A DNA stretch of 64,000 bases from Portulaca oleracea (Eukaryota > Streptophyta > Magnoliopsida > Caryophyllales > Portulacaceae): NCBI GenBank assembly GCA_029582165.1, contig CM055882.1, positions 16,447,867 through 16,511,866 on the forward strand, in the 5' to 3' direction. Below, piece after piece: positions 43,966 to 56,083 of the stretch (its first letter is position 1; the number at the start of each line of letters is the position of its first letter). Made by a program: the position numbers and the translations under genes. Under the pieces are notes generated by a model. It saw nothing but the letters and a program-made list of their open reading frames with translations. It made no database searches and was not told where the DNA came from.

Positions 43966-46900
43966 ATGGTACGTAGGTGTTGCTTTGAATCATCCATATC
44001 CTGTTGTTCTTCTTTGGTTTGCATAATATACAGACTCTCACCAATTGTTCTTCTTCTTTGGTTTGCATAATAGAGTCTCAACAGTTGGCGACTGTTAACA
44101 TTGAAATTGACATGTCATGGTTTTAACTTTTAGGGTTTCATAATATAGGGTTTAGAGTTTAATTAGAGAATTAATATAGCAGGTGAAAGTGAGAAATATA
44201 AGGTGTTATATGAGTATGTACAATTGTAGGCTTATAGCTTGGTACTATAATTTGATTCGAAATTATCTAAATTTTGTTGAGAAAATGTATCTAATTTGTT
44301 TGTGAATGATGTTTGTAATGTCTCTGTTTTCCGACCTTTGTTTCTTAATTTCCTTTTCTTTTTTATTGTAGTCAAATTGTATATTTTAGGGTCACTCCAC
44401 GACATAGACACATATATGTATTTCTAATATAGCAAACATGAAAGCAAAAACAAAGCTTAGTACTATATATATGTTGGTTTTTATATATAACTTGCTAGTA
44501 ATTTGTGATCACAGGGTCGTAAAAGAAATTTGTTTGTTCACTGTCAGGAAGAAATTATAAGTATTCACAACGTTGATTTGGTGGAGTATAATTTGATTGA
44601 TTTATACAGGGATGTTAAGAAAAAGTGTAAGGAAAAAGATATTCAGTTTCCTGAGTATACTGGATTTAACTGGCATCCTTCTAAAAGGGAGAACCAGAGG
44701 TGGGAACTTAGAGTTGATAAGGACTGGAACAAGTTATGCACTCATTGGGAGCTAAGAAATGATACAATTCCTATATATATGGTCCATTTGAAGCAGGCCA
44801 TTGATGCACAAACTTCGGCTGAAAGTCTTGAAAAGCTTAAAGAAGCCCAACAAAATAGCATTGACCAACCTGATCATGAACCTACCTCACAGATTTTAGT
44901 AGAACCCACATTCGGTGCTGCTACTTTGACAAGTAATTTGGTCATCAACCAAGCTGCTTTCTTCCTTGGTCCTGGACATTCAACAAATAACTCCACCTCA
45001 AGGGGGAAAATTGCAAGTGAGGAGACCTCTGCTGAGACAAACAAAGCAAGCACTCGCACTGCCTGTTCATATCACCCCAACGCCTTTGTCAACTTCGCAA
45101 CAAAGTCCAACTAGTATTCCTATCGTCCCAAGCCCGGTCTTACTTTCACAGAAAAGTCCAACACCTGTCTCACTTCCATACAAAGGTCCAACAACTTCAC
45201 AACTAAGGAAGGCAAGTATAATGATAGATGATTTTGAGATTGTGAGGAATGATTTAGCTGGGCTGGATGACTTTGATGTAAATAATTTGGTTAATCCACA
45301 AATTTCGGAGTTTGATGAATTTATTGAAGACGAAGACAATGTTGATGAAAGGAGACAACCTTTTATACATCAACAAATTATGGAAGGATCAGATAGTGAT
45401 GCAAGTGAATATGTGGAAGGTGAGATGGATGCATTAGAGGATGAGTCAGTAGTGGAGGAATCAGAATCTGAGGGCTCAGAAGACATCGACTTAGAGGAAG
45501 ACACACATGACAAAATGGCTTTGGGTCATCCTTTTGTTGATGAGGATGGGAATGGGAGTCAACTACTTGTCAATAAAATGGCAAAACTCTATAGGACAGG
45601 AAGATTGTGGAGCAGAAATAGGGATGAGGCAATCAAGATTCAGGTAGGAGATATCTTCACTTGTAAGGAGGATTTATTGAAGGTCATGAAGGATTACTGT
45701 GTTCAAGAAGGTATTACACTAAGAAAAATAAAAATGACAGGAAAAAATACACACAAAAATGTATGGATCCAAAGTGCACTTTCAGGATACATGCATCGGC
45801 TCTTATTGACAAGTTTACATGGATGATTAGAAGCATTACTGGGTCTCATATGTGTGAGAGATGTGAGGTCAACAAAGCAGCAAATTCTAGATGGGTTGCC
45901 AACTACCTGTTGCCTGACTACAAATCAAACCCCAACATAGAAGTGAAGGTTATGCAAGACATAATTATGAGAAAGTTTGGAGTTCACATCCCTAACCATA
46001 TCTGTTGGAATGCTCGGAAAATTATGAAGGAAGCAGTTGAAGGGAAACATGATGAGGGATATGCAGTTCTTCCACAATACATGGAGCAATTTAAATACCA
46101 CAATCCAAATTCTGTCACCTTTATTAACTGGACAGATCAAGGTCCAGCAAGGAGCCCGACCTTCAAGAGGTGCTTCATTGCTATTGGTGATTCAGTTAAG
46201 GCATTTAAAGAGCACTGCAGACCCATCATTGGCATTGATGCATGTTTTCTCAAAGGGCCTTACAAAGGAGTGCTCATGACTGCAATCGGCTTAGATGGCA
46301 ACAATGGTCAGTCTCCCATTGCCTATGGTGTGTCACCTACTGAAAATAATGAGGAATGGGGCTTCTTTATCCATGGTCTTGCAATTGCTCTTGGTGTAAG
46401 GGAGAATAGCTCAAGATATACAATTATGTCAGATAGGCATACGGTAATTAACTATTTATTATAAGCCCCCCCCCCCCCCCCAAGTTGACTTTCTAGCTTT
46501 GTGAACATATACTCAACACTTGCAGGCTATCATAAGTTCACTTGAGAGGATTATGCCACAATCATCAAGAAGAATATGTGTCTTGCATTTTTACAAGAAC
46601 TTTGCTTCATACTTTCCAGGTAATACATTTGTTCTACGACTTTGGATAAATAATTAGTACTTCCTCCGTTTTTATTTAAGTGTCACATAGGTATCAGTGT
46701 CAAAAATTTTGACAATTAATATCTTAATTTGTGTAATGATTCATCAAACAAAATTGATATCATTAGATTCATAATAAAAAAAAATATTATTAAAAAGTAT
46801 AATATCATATTTTTTTACAAAAATATTATGTGAGAAATTGTTGATTAACGATGCATTTCAAAATCGTGAATGACAGTTAATTAAAACAGAGGGAGTAGTT

Positions 46901-48259
46901 TCTTTATTTTATTACGTGTTTTAATGTCATTTTTTCTGAATTGTTTGAATAATTTCAAATAATGATGTTGGATAAATTAGTTGGAATTTTTATTCAAATT
47001 TTGAGAAAGTGTGGTGATAAATTTTGTGGTTATTGATTAGACTAGATGAATATGAATTAGTTGAAAGGTCAATCTTTGCATGACAAAGACAATATGAACA
47101 ATGCTATTATTTTGGTCAGATTGTGCCAAAAAATTGTTGTTGTGTGTGGAATTAAAGTTGTTTATTCTTTTTTTCTTTTTGGTTAGAATGACCTTTTTAA
47201 CATCATTTCTTTCTACTCTTTATTACTATGCAATTTCATAAGGTTTTTAGCTTGTTTGTTCAGATCTTGCCAAAACAACAAATTTTTTGTTCAAATCATG
47301 CCTACTGACTGTTGTATTTCATTAACCTATGCATTTATAGCTATTGAGTTTTCTGACATTAATCTATGCATCTATGCAAGGTGCTTGGTTTCATGCATTC
47401 TTCTACATTGCTGCCAATGCCTACTCCCCATATGTCTTCAAAAAGGCAATGGAGAGCATCAAGAAGAAGGATGATGCTGCCTACCAGTGGTTAAAGGAAA
47501 GTGAGCCTTTGGAACATTGGGCGAGATTTAAATTTGATGAGGACTTGAAGCTAGATGACAATACGAATAACTTTGTTGAGAGCTTCAACTATGCTATTAT
47601 CAAATTTAGGGGTAAGCCAATGTATACTATGTTAGAGGAGATAAGGAAGCTAATTGGGAACAAGTTTGACAAGAGGTTTCAGTCTGCATCTGGGTGGGAA
47701 GGCAAAGTCACACCATTTGTGGCAAAAAAAACTACGAATCATTGAGATAGAGGCTAGAAATTGTAGTAGTATTAACCCTGCAGGAGGAGGGGAATTTGAT
47801 GTGGTTGAGGGGAAAACAAACTTTAATGTTAAGCTTAAGGAACACTATTGTACGTGCAAGAAATGGCAGATCAGTTGCTTGCCTTGCAAGCATGCAACTA
47901 GATGCATCCTTAGGATGAACCATAAGTTGGAGGATTATTGTGCTAACTGGTTTCTCGTTGACAAGTACAAAAAGTTGTATGATAGCATTGTTCATCCTAT
48001 TCCTGATTCATGCATGTGGGAGGAGACCCCCTTGCCAACATTGGACCCTCTATTTGAATTGAGAAAGAAGGGTAGACCATCAAAGAACAAGAGGAAAGAG
48101 TCACTTTCTTGGCAAACTCGGACTAGTGTGCATGCAAGTGGCACCAAAAAATGTTCATCGTGTAACCAGTTAGGGCACAACAAGTCTACATGTGGAAGAC
48201 CAAGGGATGCCTTTGGCAACCTAATCCGTAAGGGGAAGAGAAAGTTGGACAACAACTAA
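43966..48259 (+). pseudogene. MULE transposase of MULE-2, three frameshifts
   Basis: Exon 1 coding part is just ATG (43966-43968) before gtacgt. Exon 2 begins at 44515 (RKRNLFVHCQEEIISIHNVD, PB1-like). A Pro/Ser linker, an acidic region and the Mu core follow, then exons 46526-46619 and 47381-48259. The DDE-type core has IGIDACFLKGPYKGVLMTAI with its aspartate, and MSDRH with the second. SWIM finger: CTCKKWQISCLPCKHATRC near 47850-47900. Terminal knuckle: CSSCNQLGHNKSTC near 48150-48195. Frame breaks lie near 45060, near 45755 (A5 run) and at 47726-47733 (A8 run), two of them in homopolymers. Catalytic aspartates, SWIM and knuckle residues are kept, so this copy decayed less than MULE-1, or the shifts are sequence errors. 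Confidence 0.88.
46660..46895. mobile_element. Stowaway-type MITE in MULE-2 intron
   Basis: 236 bp, ends CTTCCTCCGTTTTTATTTAA and, reversed from the right, CTCCCTCTGTTTTAATTAAC, flanked by TA (46658-46659; 46896-46897). Lies in the intron between 46619 and 47381. Confidence 0.88.
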
Positions 48260-49266
48260 CAAAAAGCTTACAAAGGTGCATAAAGGAAGCCAGGGAAACA
48301 ACACTATTCGCCATTCTTCATCCCACAAGCAAACCTAATTCATGAACATTCTTTTAGTTTATTGTACAAATGACGTTTTGGATAGTTTTTATTAGGCGAA
48401 TAATTAATTAGGAATATTTATTTAAGGATTTTTGTTTGGGAGCATATCTACACATGATTTTTTGATATCTAAGCATTTAATTGTTATCGGTTTGTCAGCA
48501 ATCTTATGTTAAAACTCATTGGCATAGGAAAAAGTGGAGGCACATTGATAATTTCTTTGTAAATATTGATCTCTCAGTAAATGAATTATATATATCACAT
48601 TCTCACACATTTTTTGCATCAAGTTACTCCACAAGGTAAAAAAAAAAAAGAAAAAAAAAGAAAAAAGAGGAAAGAAAATATGTGGGCAAAATATCATAAG
48701 GAAAATGTGCAGGCTGTAAGTTTTTGAGGACTTACTTGATATTGAAAGAAGGATTCAGGGGCCAATCAAGTAAAAAATTAGGGATAGATGGAGATGAACT
48801 AAGACAAAGGACATTTAGTTAGGTAAGAAATAAAGGTTAAAAAAAACTCCATTATCACCAACCAATTAATTTCTACAATTTCAACTCAGATTAAGCTACC
48901 AACGTACACCTTCAATTGCAAACATATGACTAGCATCAATTTTGACTTCAATTGCATTTTCTGCTCTACGCAATCAAAAACAAAAACCCAATACTGCAAT
49001 TATACTACCAACATACACTACTTAATCCAAAAACAAAAACCCAATAATGCAATTGCAGAGTATAGAGAGAAAATGGACAAGGATGAGAGGAAGTAACACT
49101 TACCATTTGAATCTGTTTCTCTGGCCTTTTGTTTCTTCTTCTTCTTCTTCTTTTTCCATTTCAATTGCATGCTACCTAAAATGGAGATTGTTGTTTCTAA
49201 CTTGTCTTCATCCGTTGTGGCAGCACCATAGCTCCTTTTGAGTTTCGAGAGAATAGTTGGACTTTT
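48260..49266. other. MULE-2 3' region, no gene seen
   Basis: Contains the 3' UTR of the transposase gene and purine-rich A/G tracts (about 48639-48675). A lysine-rich minus-strand frame (49278-49018) has no recognisable domain. Confidence 0.45.
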
Positions 49267-49401
49267 TTTTTGGATCATTCACGGGCGATAGCCCAGTTTA
49301 TTCATCAAAAAAAGTAGTGCCAATTAGTTCTAAAGTTTGCAGGAGAGCACCTGCAAGTACTGCCATATCACAGCATAGCTACCCCTAGGATCAAGTTCGC
49401 A
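49267..49401 (-). mobile_element. short LINE/retroposon tail
   Basis: 135 bp flanked by 19-base direct repeats agagaatagttggactttt (49248-49266) and agagaataattggactttt (49402-49420), one mismatch. The T-run at the left is the A-tail of a minus-strand insertion. The body (tgaataaactgggctatcgc) looks like a plant LINE 3' end. Confidence 0.8.
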
Positions 49402-49620
49402 AGAGAATAATTGGACTTTTACTGTATTAAAAGTTAAAACATATAAAAGTATGCTAAGGGTATTTGTGTCAATTTTTTAAATTCTTTTTCAAACTTTGCA
49501 GGAAAATATCCCTTGTCTAATTAAGTATAAATATAAGGGGCCTCATAACCTATTTTAACAAAGTGGGGGCCTAATCCTAGTTTTGACAAAATAGTGGTTA
49601 CCTCATAGAAATTTTTTGTT

Positions 49621-50450
49621 TATTGTGAGTGCTTGTGATAAAATGTCATTAAACTATTCCTAATACTTAAATTTGCAATAATTTTTTTTTTTTTTTATTT
49701 TGGGTTTAAAAGCTCATGTTGAATTTTACTGAGTACTGCCACAAGTTACCTAATGATCGATTGTCCCAATATATAGCTTGTTAGGAAAAATTCTAAGGTA
49801 ATCAATTTTTTTTTCGACTACGGTATTCGATCAATATCAACCGTTGATCTATTAAAAATTAATCTGAATCATTGGAGTTTTTTAATTTTTTAATCACCAA
49901 AATCTTCCTAAGATTTCTCAAATTTTCTTTCCTTTTTCTTCATTAAATATATTTTCCATCAAATCAATTTTTTTAAGTGGAAGGTTTGTTTTAGTCAACT
50001 TTTTTTCTAACTATCATAGTTAAATTAAATATTAACTGTTAATTATGGATAAAATAATTTTAACCATTGATTTAAATAAATAATTTAATTGTTATTTATT
50101 ATTATAATGTATTAATTTTGGTAATGAAATCATAAACGAATATTTTATATTCCTATATTACTCAGTGAAAACACATTTCGAAAAATCATAACCACGATCC
50201 AATTTTATAACCTCTAGGATATAACCATAGACCAAGATCTAGCTTTGTGCCTTTTTTCTCTGGTTAATAACTAATCACATGTGAATATTATTATTTACAT
50301 AATACGAAATCATTTTTAATTGAGGCAAATGTAATTCTAAATCGAACTTAATTGAACAAATTTTTTTAAAGAAATTTTTTTCGGATTGAATTTGAACTTA
50401 GGGATTTAAAGAAATGTATGTATGTATGTATGACTCCCCTAAATTTGTTC
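49621..50450. other. AT-rich spacer with hairpin
   Basis: No gene. Contains arm 1 of a 44-base inverted repeat (50320-50363) and a short (TGTA)n tract near 50416-50432. Confidence 0.5.
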
Positions 50451-50484
50451 AATGAAGTTCGATTTAGAATTACATTTGCCTCAA
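50320..50484. repeat. 44-base inverted repeat
   Basis: Arms 50320-50363 and 50441-50484 are reverse complements at 43 of 44 bases (arm 1 starts ttgaggcaaatgtaattc), separated by 77 bases. Confidence 0.9.
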
Positions 50485-50985
50485 TTTTAGTCATGTCATT
50501 TGCCTCTATTTAAAATCACAGTTAAATGTGGCTTTGAATATATTGAGTTGTTTAATAATTGAAGTATGAGTCTTGTTCAATTAAACTGTTAGTTTGACCC
50601 TAATGAATTGAATTGAACTGAACTAAACTAAACTTACTTGAATTTGACGATAATGGGGCTCGCCATAATCTAACTCATATCAATTACTTTCTATGAACTG
50701 CCTCCTTCCTATCAGATAAACCTTGGACTCGCTTTAAGTATACTCAAAGCCAATCCAGGGACACCAAAAGTTGTCTACACAACAATCTTTCTTTGGATAC
50801 ATGCATATAAATCATCAATATCGATTATTTTTACTCATAATACTTCTCATGGCCAATTTAGTGTCCCAAGTAACATATTATTGTAGTGTTTCTCATACAA
50901 TTTCAAAGTTTCTAATATGAGCCAGCTAAAAATGTGATAGGTTGTTCTCTTTTGAAAAAAACTTCTTATGATTCTTTATATAACA
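50451..50985 (+). repeat. ~535-bp direct repeat, copy 1
   Basis: Recurs at 57677-58207 with few differences. Copy 1 stops at ttctttatataa, exactly where the CACTA end begins. Copy 2 continues through this point into gacttttactg. Confidence 0.92.
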
Positions 50986-51009
50986 CTACAACAGGGTAAC
51001 AAAAATAAG

Positions 51010-51300
51010 ACCGTTCTGAACGGTCTCAAATCACCTTGAACGGTCGCTCGACACGGCGGGCGACCGTTCATTTGCGACCGTTGGGAACGGTCGCATCTCA
51101 AGGGTCGTTTATGGAGGCCGGCGACCGTTCATTTGAACGGTCGTTAACGACCGTTGATAAACGGTCGCAAAGGCGGGCGACCGTTCAATGAACGGTCGTC
51201 CGCCTTTGTGATCGTTTAATAACGGTCGGTAGACATTGTGACCGTTCATTAACGGTCATTAGCTAGCGACCTTTCAACTGAACGGTCGCCCATTTCACGT
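51010..51300. repeat. CACTA subterminal repeats
   Basis: About 15 or more copies of gaccgtt or its reverse complement aacggtc, many as back-to-back pairs (e.g. gaccgttctgaacggtc). Such motifs are binding sites for TNPA-type proteins in this superfamily. Confidence 0.88.
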
Positions 51301-51303
51301 TTT

Positions 51304-53284
51304 TTAAAAAAAAAAGTTTTGTTGAGGGTTTCCGGTAATATAATTTTTAAAGAATATATTTGAAGCATAAGCAGATGGGGCAGCGGTGGTGGATGAGGAA
51401 GAAGATCCCTGACCATTGTGGCGTGTATAGCGGGCCGGCCTTTCATAGAACATTCCCGTCGAGGATCCTAGGCCGTAGACAGACTGACTCTTGACAGATA
51501 ACCCACCAGCGACATTGTAGAACACCGTGTTGGCTTCCACAGAATTGGGCTCCACGCCCGCTGCAGCTACTTGCTCAAGATATTCATTCTGCAAATGATC
51601 AACATTAATGATAATTAGTAACCACAACTAAACGTAAAGCAAAGTGGTCATGTTGTTTGTTATCAAAACACATTATCAATAGATGCCACAACTAAGGTAA
51701 TATAGGGAGAATTACATAGAAATTTCGGCAAAGTCTCCTTTGTAATATGGACTATCCCAAATTTATAATACGAAACATTAACTTGCAAATGACAATATAA
51801 ACTCAACTTGTAGAATAAGGGGTCACATGCCCACTTTACCACAACGAACATTTGCAACATATACAATCCTATCGAGCCACACACTCGTTTCTAAACATAA
51901 GTTAAACAATCCAACTTCCAACACCAATGATAATGCATACAATCAAGTGACAATATACGGCCACACGCCGATTAATCCTATCGAGCCACACGCTCGTTTC
52001 TAAACATAAGTTACACATTCAATTTTCAACAACAATTCCAACATATAAACAAGTAACCATAAACGACCACACGCCGATTAATCATATCGAGCCACACGCT
52101 CGTTTCTAAACATAAGTTACACATTCAATTTTCAACAACAATTCCAACATATAAATAAGTAACCATATACGGCCACACGCCGATTAATCCTATCGAGCCA
52201 CACGCTCGTTTCTAAACATAAGTTACACATTCAATTTTCAACAACAATTCCAACATATAAATAAGTAACCATATACGGCCACACACCGATTAATCCTATC
52301 GAGCCATACGCTCGTTTCTAAACATAAGTTATACATTCAATTTTCAACAACAATTCCAACATATAAATAAATAAACTAACTTTAGAAGAAAATGACTTAC
52401 ATAAACTTTGGCCGCCTTCGGGTCACTCCATTGCTTGTTACCGTGGGCGTCTTGCTTACAATGATAATGCTCTATGACGTCCGCAGGGGATGGATGGATC
52501 CCGTCACTAGCTTAGGAACATATTTAGAAACATTACAGATATAACCTTAGAATTTGTATTGATGAAAATAGTCAAAGTAAAAGATCATGGGAGGCTTACC
52601 AGTTTCCGCAAGTATTTGCCGGCGGACATCGCGCCACCGTAGTGCTTATTCTGGTCCGGGGCTTTGTTCCGATTCACCGTGTATGCCTCGACCCGACGCT
52701 TATAGGCCTCTTCCTCTCGTAAAGCCCACATCCTCGCCCGGATTTCCATTGAAAAATGGGGGATTTCTTTGTCCCTTGGGGTCTTTTTCTCCCGGTAGAC
52801 CAGGCCGTTAAGGAGGTCGCTGAATTTGTTGTGCCACATATTGAAGACTTCCTGGGCCGGGTCAATTTCATACTCGAACCGTTGCTATACAATAACAAAG
52901 AAAACAAATAAACACATAATTACTGTGCCATATATACTAACGAAGTCCAAATAAAATAATTAGGTTCCGAAGGATTGTATTCTTACATAGAAATATGACC
53001 AATAAACCACTTTATCTCCATCTTCCATATCACCGGCGCAAATAGCCTCCCCTTGGTAATGGGATCTTAAACTCTCCTACACGACCTTCGTAACCTCAGG
53101 CAAGGAGAACCTACAAGAAACGAGCAACAAGTGAGAGTGTCGCAATATTTATTAATTATTATGTATTGACCAAAATTAAAGTTGACAAACCAGTCTTCCC
53201 CCCTAATGAGGGGGGTCCTTGGGTCGGATGGGTCGGGAGGTATACCGGGCTGGATCTTCCATAACGGGGATGGTGGGGCCATGG
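51304..53284 (-). pseudogene. TNPA-like (plant transposase Ptta/En/Spm) gene
   Basis: Likely exons on minus: about 53284-53190 (MAPPSPLWKIQPGIPP), 53110-52987, 52884-52600 (NMWHNKFSDLLNGLVYREKK, then NKHYGGAMSAGKYLRKL), 52510-52401 (GIHPSPADVIEHYHCKQDAH) and 51588-51304 (GVEPNSVEANTVFYNVAGG, then YGLGSSTGMFYERPARY). Borders follow GT-AG. The 53110-52987 exon has an in-frame TAG (VTKVV stop), so this copy is probably dead. Proteins of this type accompany CACTA transposases and bind subterminal repeats. The intron 51589-52400 holds a 106-bp minisatellite. The first exon position is a guess. Confidence 0.7.
51868..52390. repeat. minisatellite, ~106-bp unit, five copies
   Basis: The unit starting atcgagccacacgctcgttt recurs at 51871, 51980, 52086, 52192 and 52298 (spacings 109, 106, 106, 106). 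Units 2-5 are nearly identical; unit 1 is diverged. It lies in an intron of the TNPA-like gene. Confidence 0.92.
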
Positions 53285-53343
53285 CGTATTCTTAAGTTGC
53301 ACTATAATAACCAATAATTGACCGCACAAATAATGAGTTTAAA

Positions 53344-56083
53344 CGTCCGCTCCAGGATAGATCGTCTTCTTGTGAACACTCAGTGGTACCTAATTACAGA
53401 CTTGATGCATGTTAGCTTCAAGGCTGGTGGACTATCAGACCATTTAGTCATTACTATCAACTTCATGGAGATGAAGAAACAGACACAACCCTTTAAGTTC
53501 TGCGATATGTGGACTAAAGCTGCGCTGTTCAACGAGCTGATACAGGACACGCTAAAGGAAATCCCGGAGGGTCACAAAATGTTTCAACTATAACAATACC
53601 TCAATAAACTTCGACCGAAGCTGCAAGCCTTACATAGAGATCGATTCTCCGATATTTACACACAAGAAGTTGCAGAAAGAGATAAGCTAATCAAGCTCCA
53701 GGAGAGGCTCAACCAAACTCCGACAGACACAATGCTTCTACATGAAGAGAAACAGCACAGAAGCAACTACTATGACATCTTACATTCGGCTCTGCTTCTG
53801 AAGCGACAGCAAAGTAAATTGGCTTGGGATGATGTGGGAGACAGCTGCTCAAAATTATTCTTTGCCAAGATGAGACAAAAACGCTCCCAGCTGTATGTTC
53901 GTGAAATTGAAACCATCGATGGAACTAAATTCACAGGACTACAGGCGGTCAACGATCAACTCAGTTTGTTCTATAAAAGCCTGCTTGGCAACACAAACCA
54001 TCAGCAAATTGCATTGCAGGACGATATATTCACTATGGGCCCAAGGCTTATAGGTTTGCAACAAATCAGGCTCAGTAGGCCAATTACGGACAAGGACATC
54101 AAGGATGCCATCTTCTCCATTCCCAACGACAAAACGCCCGGCCCAGATGGGTATACCAGTGGATTTTACAAAAGAAGCTGGAATCACATAGGAGCGCTTG
54201 TCTCTGCTGCAGCTCATGAATTTTTCCTCACAGGGAAGCTCCTACAACAATTAAATGCTACTAATTTGGTACTTATCCCAAAAGTCCCAAACCCCAGCAA
54301 AGTCACTGAGTTTCGGCCAATCGCCTGTTGTAACACCTTTTACAAGGGAATCACCAAGATCATCGCATCAAGGATACAAGAAGTCCTTCCCGACCTAATC
54401 AACCAAAGCCAAGGGGCTTTTGTACCCGACGACAGCTCCTTCACAATGTGCTACTTTGCCAAGAGATAGTAAGGGGCTACAATCGATCGACCATAGCTCC
54501 TAGATGCTTGATGAAAATCGACCTTCAAAAAGCCTTTGACTCGGTACATTGGAGTTTCATTGAAGAAGCACTTCACGCATACCGATTCCCAAGTTGGCTC
54601 ATAAATTGCGTAATGGCATGTGTCTCATCCCCCACTTTCTCCATTTATTCGAATGACATCTCCTCTCCCACCTTCAACGGGAAAAGAGGACTAAGACAAG
54701 GTGACCCGATGTCACCACTCCTTTTTGTTCTGACAATGGAATACCTGTCGAGATCTTTTCAATACTATGTCAGCAAGCAAGAGGGTTTCAAATAGCATCC
54801 AAACTGCAGACATCTACAACTCACTCATCTTGTTTTTGCGGATGACCTAATCTTATTCTCCGCGGACAATAAAGTCTCAATTCGAACTCTTAAAAAGGCT
54901 TTTGACCACTTCTCAGCAGCCACAGGCCTTATCGCTCGCTAATAATGGGAAATCTGAAGTGGTCATAGGGGGCGTGCCTAATGATCTTGCAACTGCTCTT
55001 ATCCAAGAAACAGGATTCCGAGAAGGTACGCTTCCGTTCAAATACCTAGGCATTCCTATCTCCTCCAGTAATCTCACAAAAAATGATGCCAATATTCTTG
55101 TGGAGAAGATTCTTGCGCGAATCAAAACATGGGAAAGTAGGCATATCTCTTATGCTGGCAGAGTCACACTGATTAACTCTATTCTGATGGGGATATATAG
55201 TTTCTGGGCAAGAGTTATCGTCATTCCTAAGCATGCCATTGAGGAAATAACTTGCTTTTGTCGAAATTTTTTGTGGAGTTCGTCCTCCCATTATAGAACT
55301 GCCCCTATGGTGGCCTGGGGGATTGTATGCAAACCAAAGAAATCGGGAGGTTTAGGTCTCCGAGAGCTTACTTCCTGGAACAACGCCAACATAGCTCGGC
55401 TGGTCTGGGCGATTCAGAGAAAAGAGGATAACTTATGGGTCAAATGGATTCATGCCAAATACATTCGAGGGTCATCCTGGTGGGACTATCAACCCCCTTA
55501 TGATGTCTTCACCTATTTCAAGCACCTTTGCCTTGTTAAAGAGTACTTCAAATGGGGTTGTGATCCTGGATACCGATGGCGCTGGAAAGGCACAGAGGCT
55601 ATTGCTAATGGGGACTACAATGTGACAGAGGGATACATATGGAGCCTTGGAATTATGAGTGAGGAAGGTTGGGCCTCAATCATTTGGAATCCACTTTCAA
55701 TCCCTCGCCATTCCTTCATCACTTGGGTCCTGTTGCATGGAAAACTACATGTAAGAGCTAGAACAATGCAATGGCAAGCTAATGGGAACCCACATTGTCC
55801 CTACTGTGAATTGGAGACTGAAACTATCGATCACCTTTTTCTTGGCTGCGATTTTGGGAAAGAGGTAAGGCGGGCTATGATGAATTGGGAACTTGGCAAT
55901 CTGTCAACCACCCAAGAATGGAAAACCCATCTAAGTGAACTCCAAAAAACCAGTACAGAAAATCGTCTGAATTGCGCTCTCCTCACAGCTTACGTCTACC
56001 ATATCTGGAAAGAAAGGAACAACCGAGTCCACAAAAATCAAAAAGGCTACTCCTCAGGTGATAGTAAATCTGGTGAACAATGA
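53344..56083 (+). pseudogene. LINE ORF2: endonuclease end, reverse transcriptase, zf-RVT
   Basis: In order: endonuclease tail (53348-53593, stop at 53591), then RT N-terminal segment and fingers with FSIPNDKTPGPDGYTSGFYK (about 54115-54175) and FRPIACCNTFYKGITKII (about 54310-54365). A frame break near 54460 follows. The palm has CLMKIDLQKAFDSVHWSFIE (54505-54560) and GLRQGDPMSPLLFV. After another stop (54793) comes LTHLVFADDLILFSADN (54820-54870). A last open frame (54902-56083) carries YLGIPISSS, AGRVTLINSIL, FLWSS and the zf-RVT motif CPYCELETETIDHLFLGCDF. Four or more breaks, so it is inactive. Codon texture is still good, so the insertion is fairly young. Confidence 0.9.

Larger units (their letters stand above)
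43549..49620 (+). mobile_element. Mutator-like element MULE-2 (6.07 kb)
   Basis: Ends in 93-bp inverted repeats (43549-43641 and 49528-49620), which include CTAGGATTAGGCCCCCACTT and TTAAAATAGG blocks. No convincing 9-11 bp target duplication was found. It encodes one transposase gene on + (43966-48259). The region between the gene and the right end (48260-49527) has no GRF gene like that of MULE-1. It carries two later insertions: a Stowaway MITE (46660-46895) and a small LINE tail (49267-49401). Confidence 0.9.

Noticed and set aside
49018..49278. Minus-strand frame near the MULE-2 right end as counterpart of the GRF gene
   Set aside because: No cysteine pattern; a lysine run and a chance hydrophobic end only.
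43540..49632. 9-11 bp target duplication of MULE-2
   Set aside because: Compared catcatgtt with tattgtgag and nearby shifts; no match.
51868..52390. CRISPR-like regular repeats
   Set aside because: The whole ~106-bp unit repeats with no unique spacers, and it lies in a plant transposon intron; it is a minisatellite.
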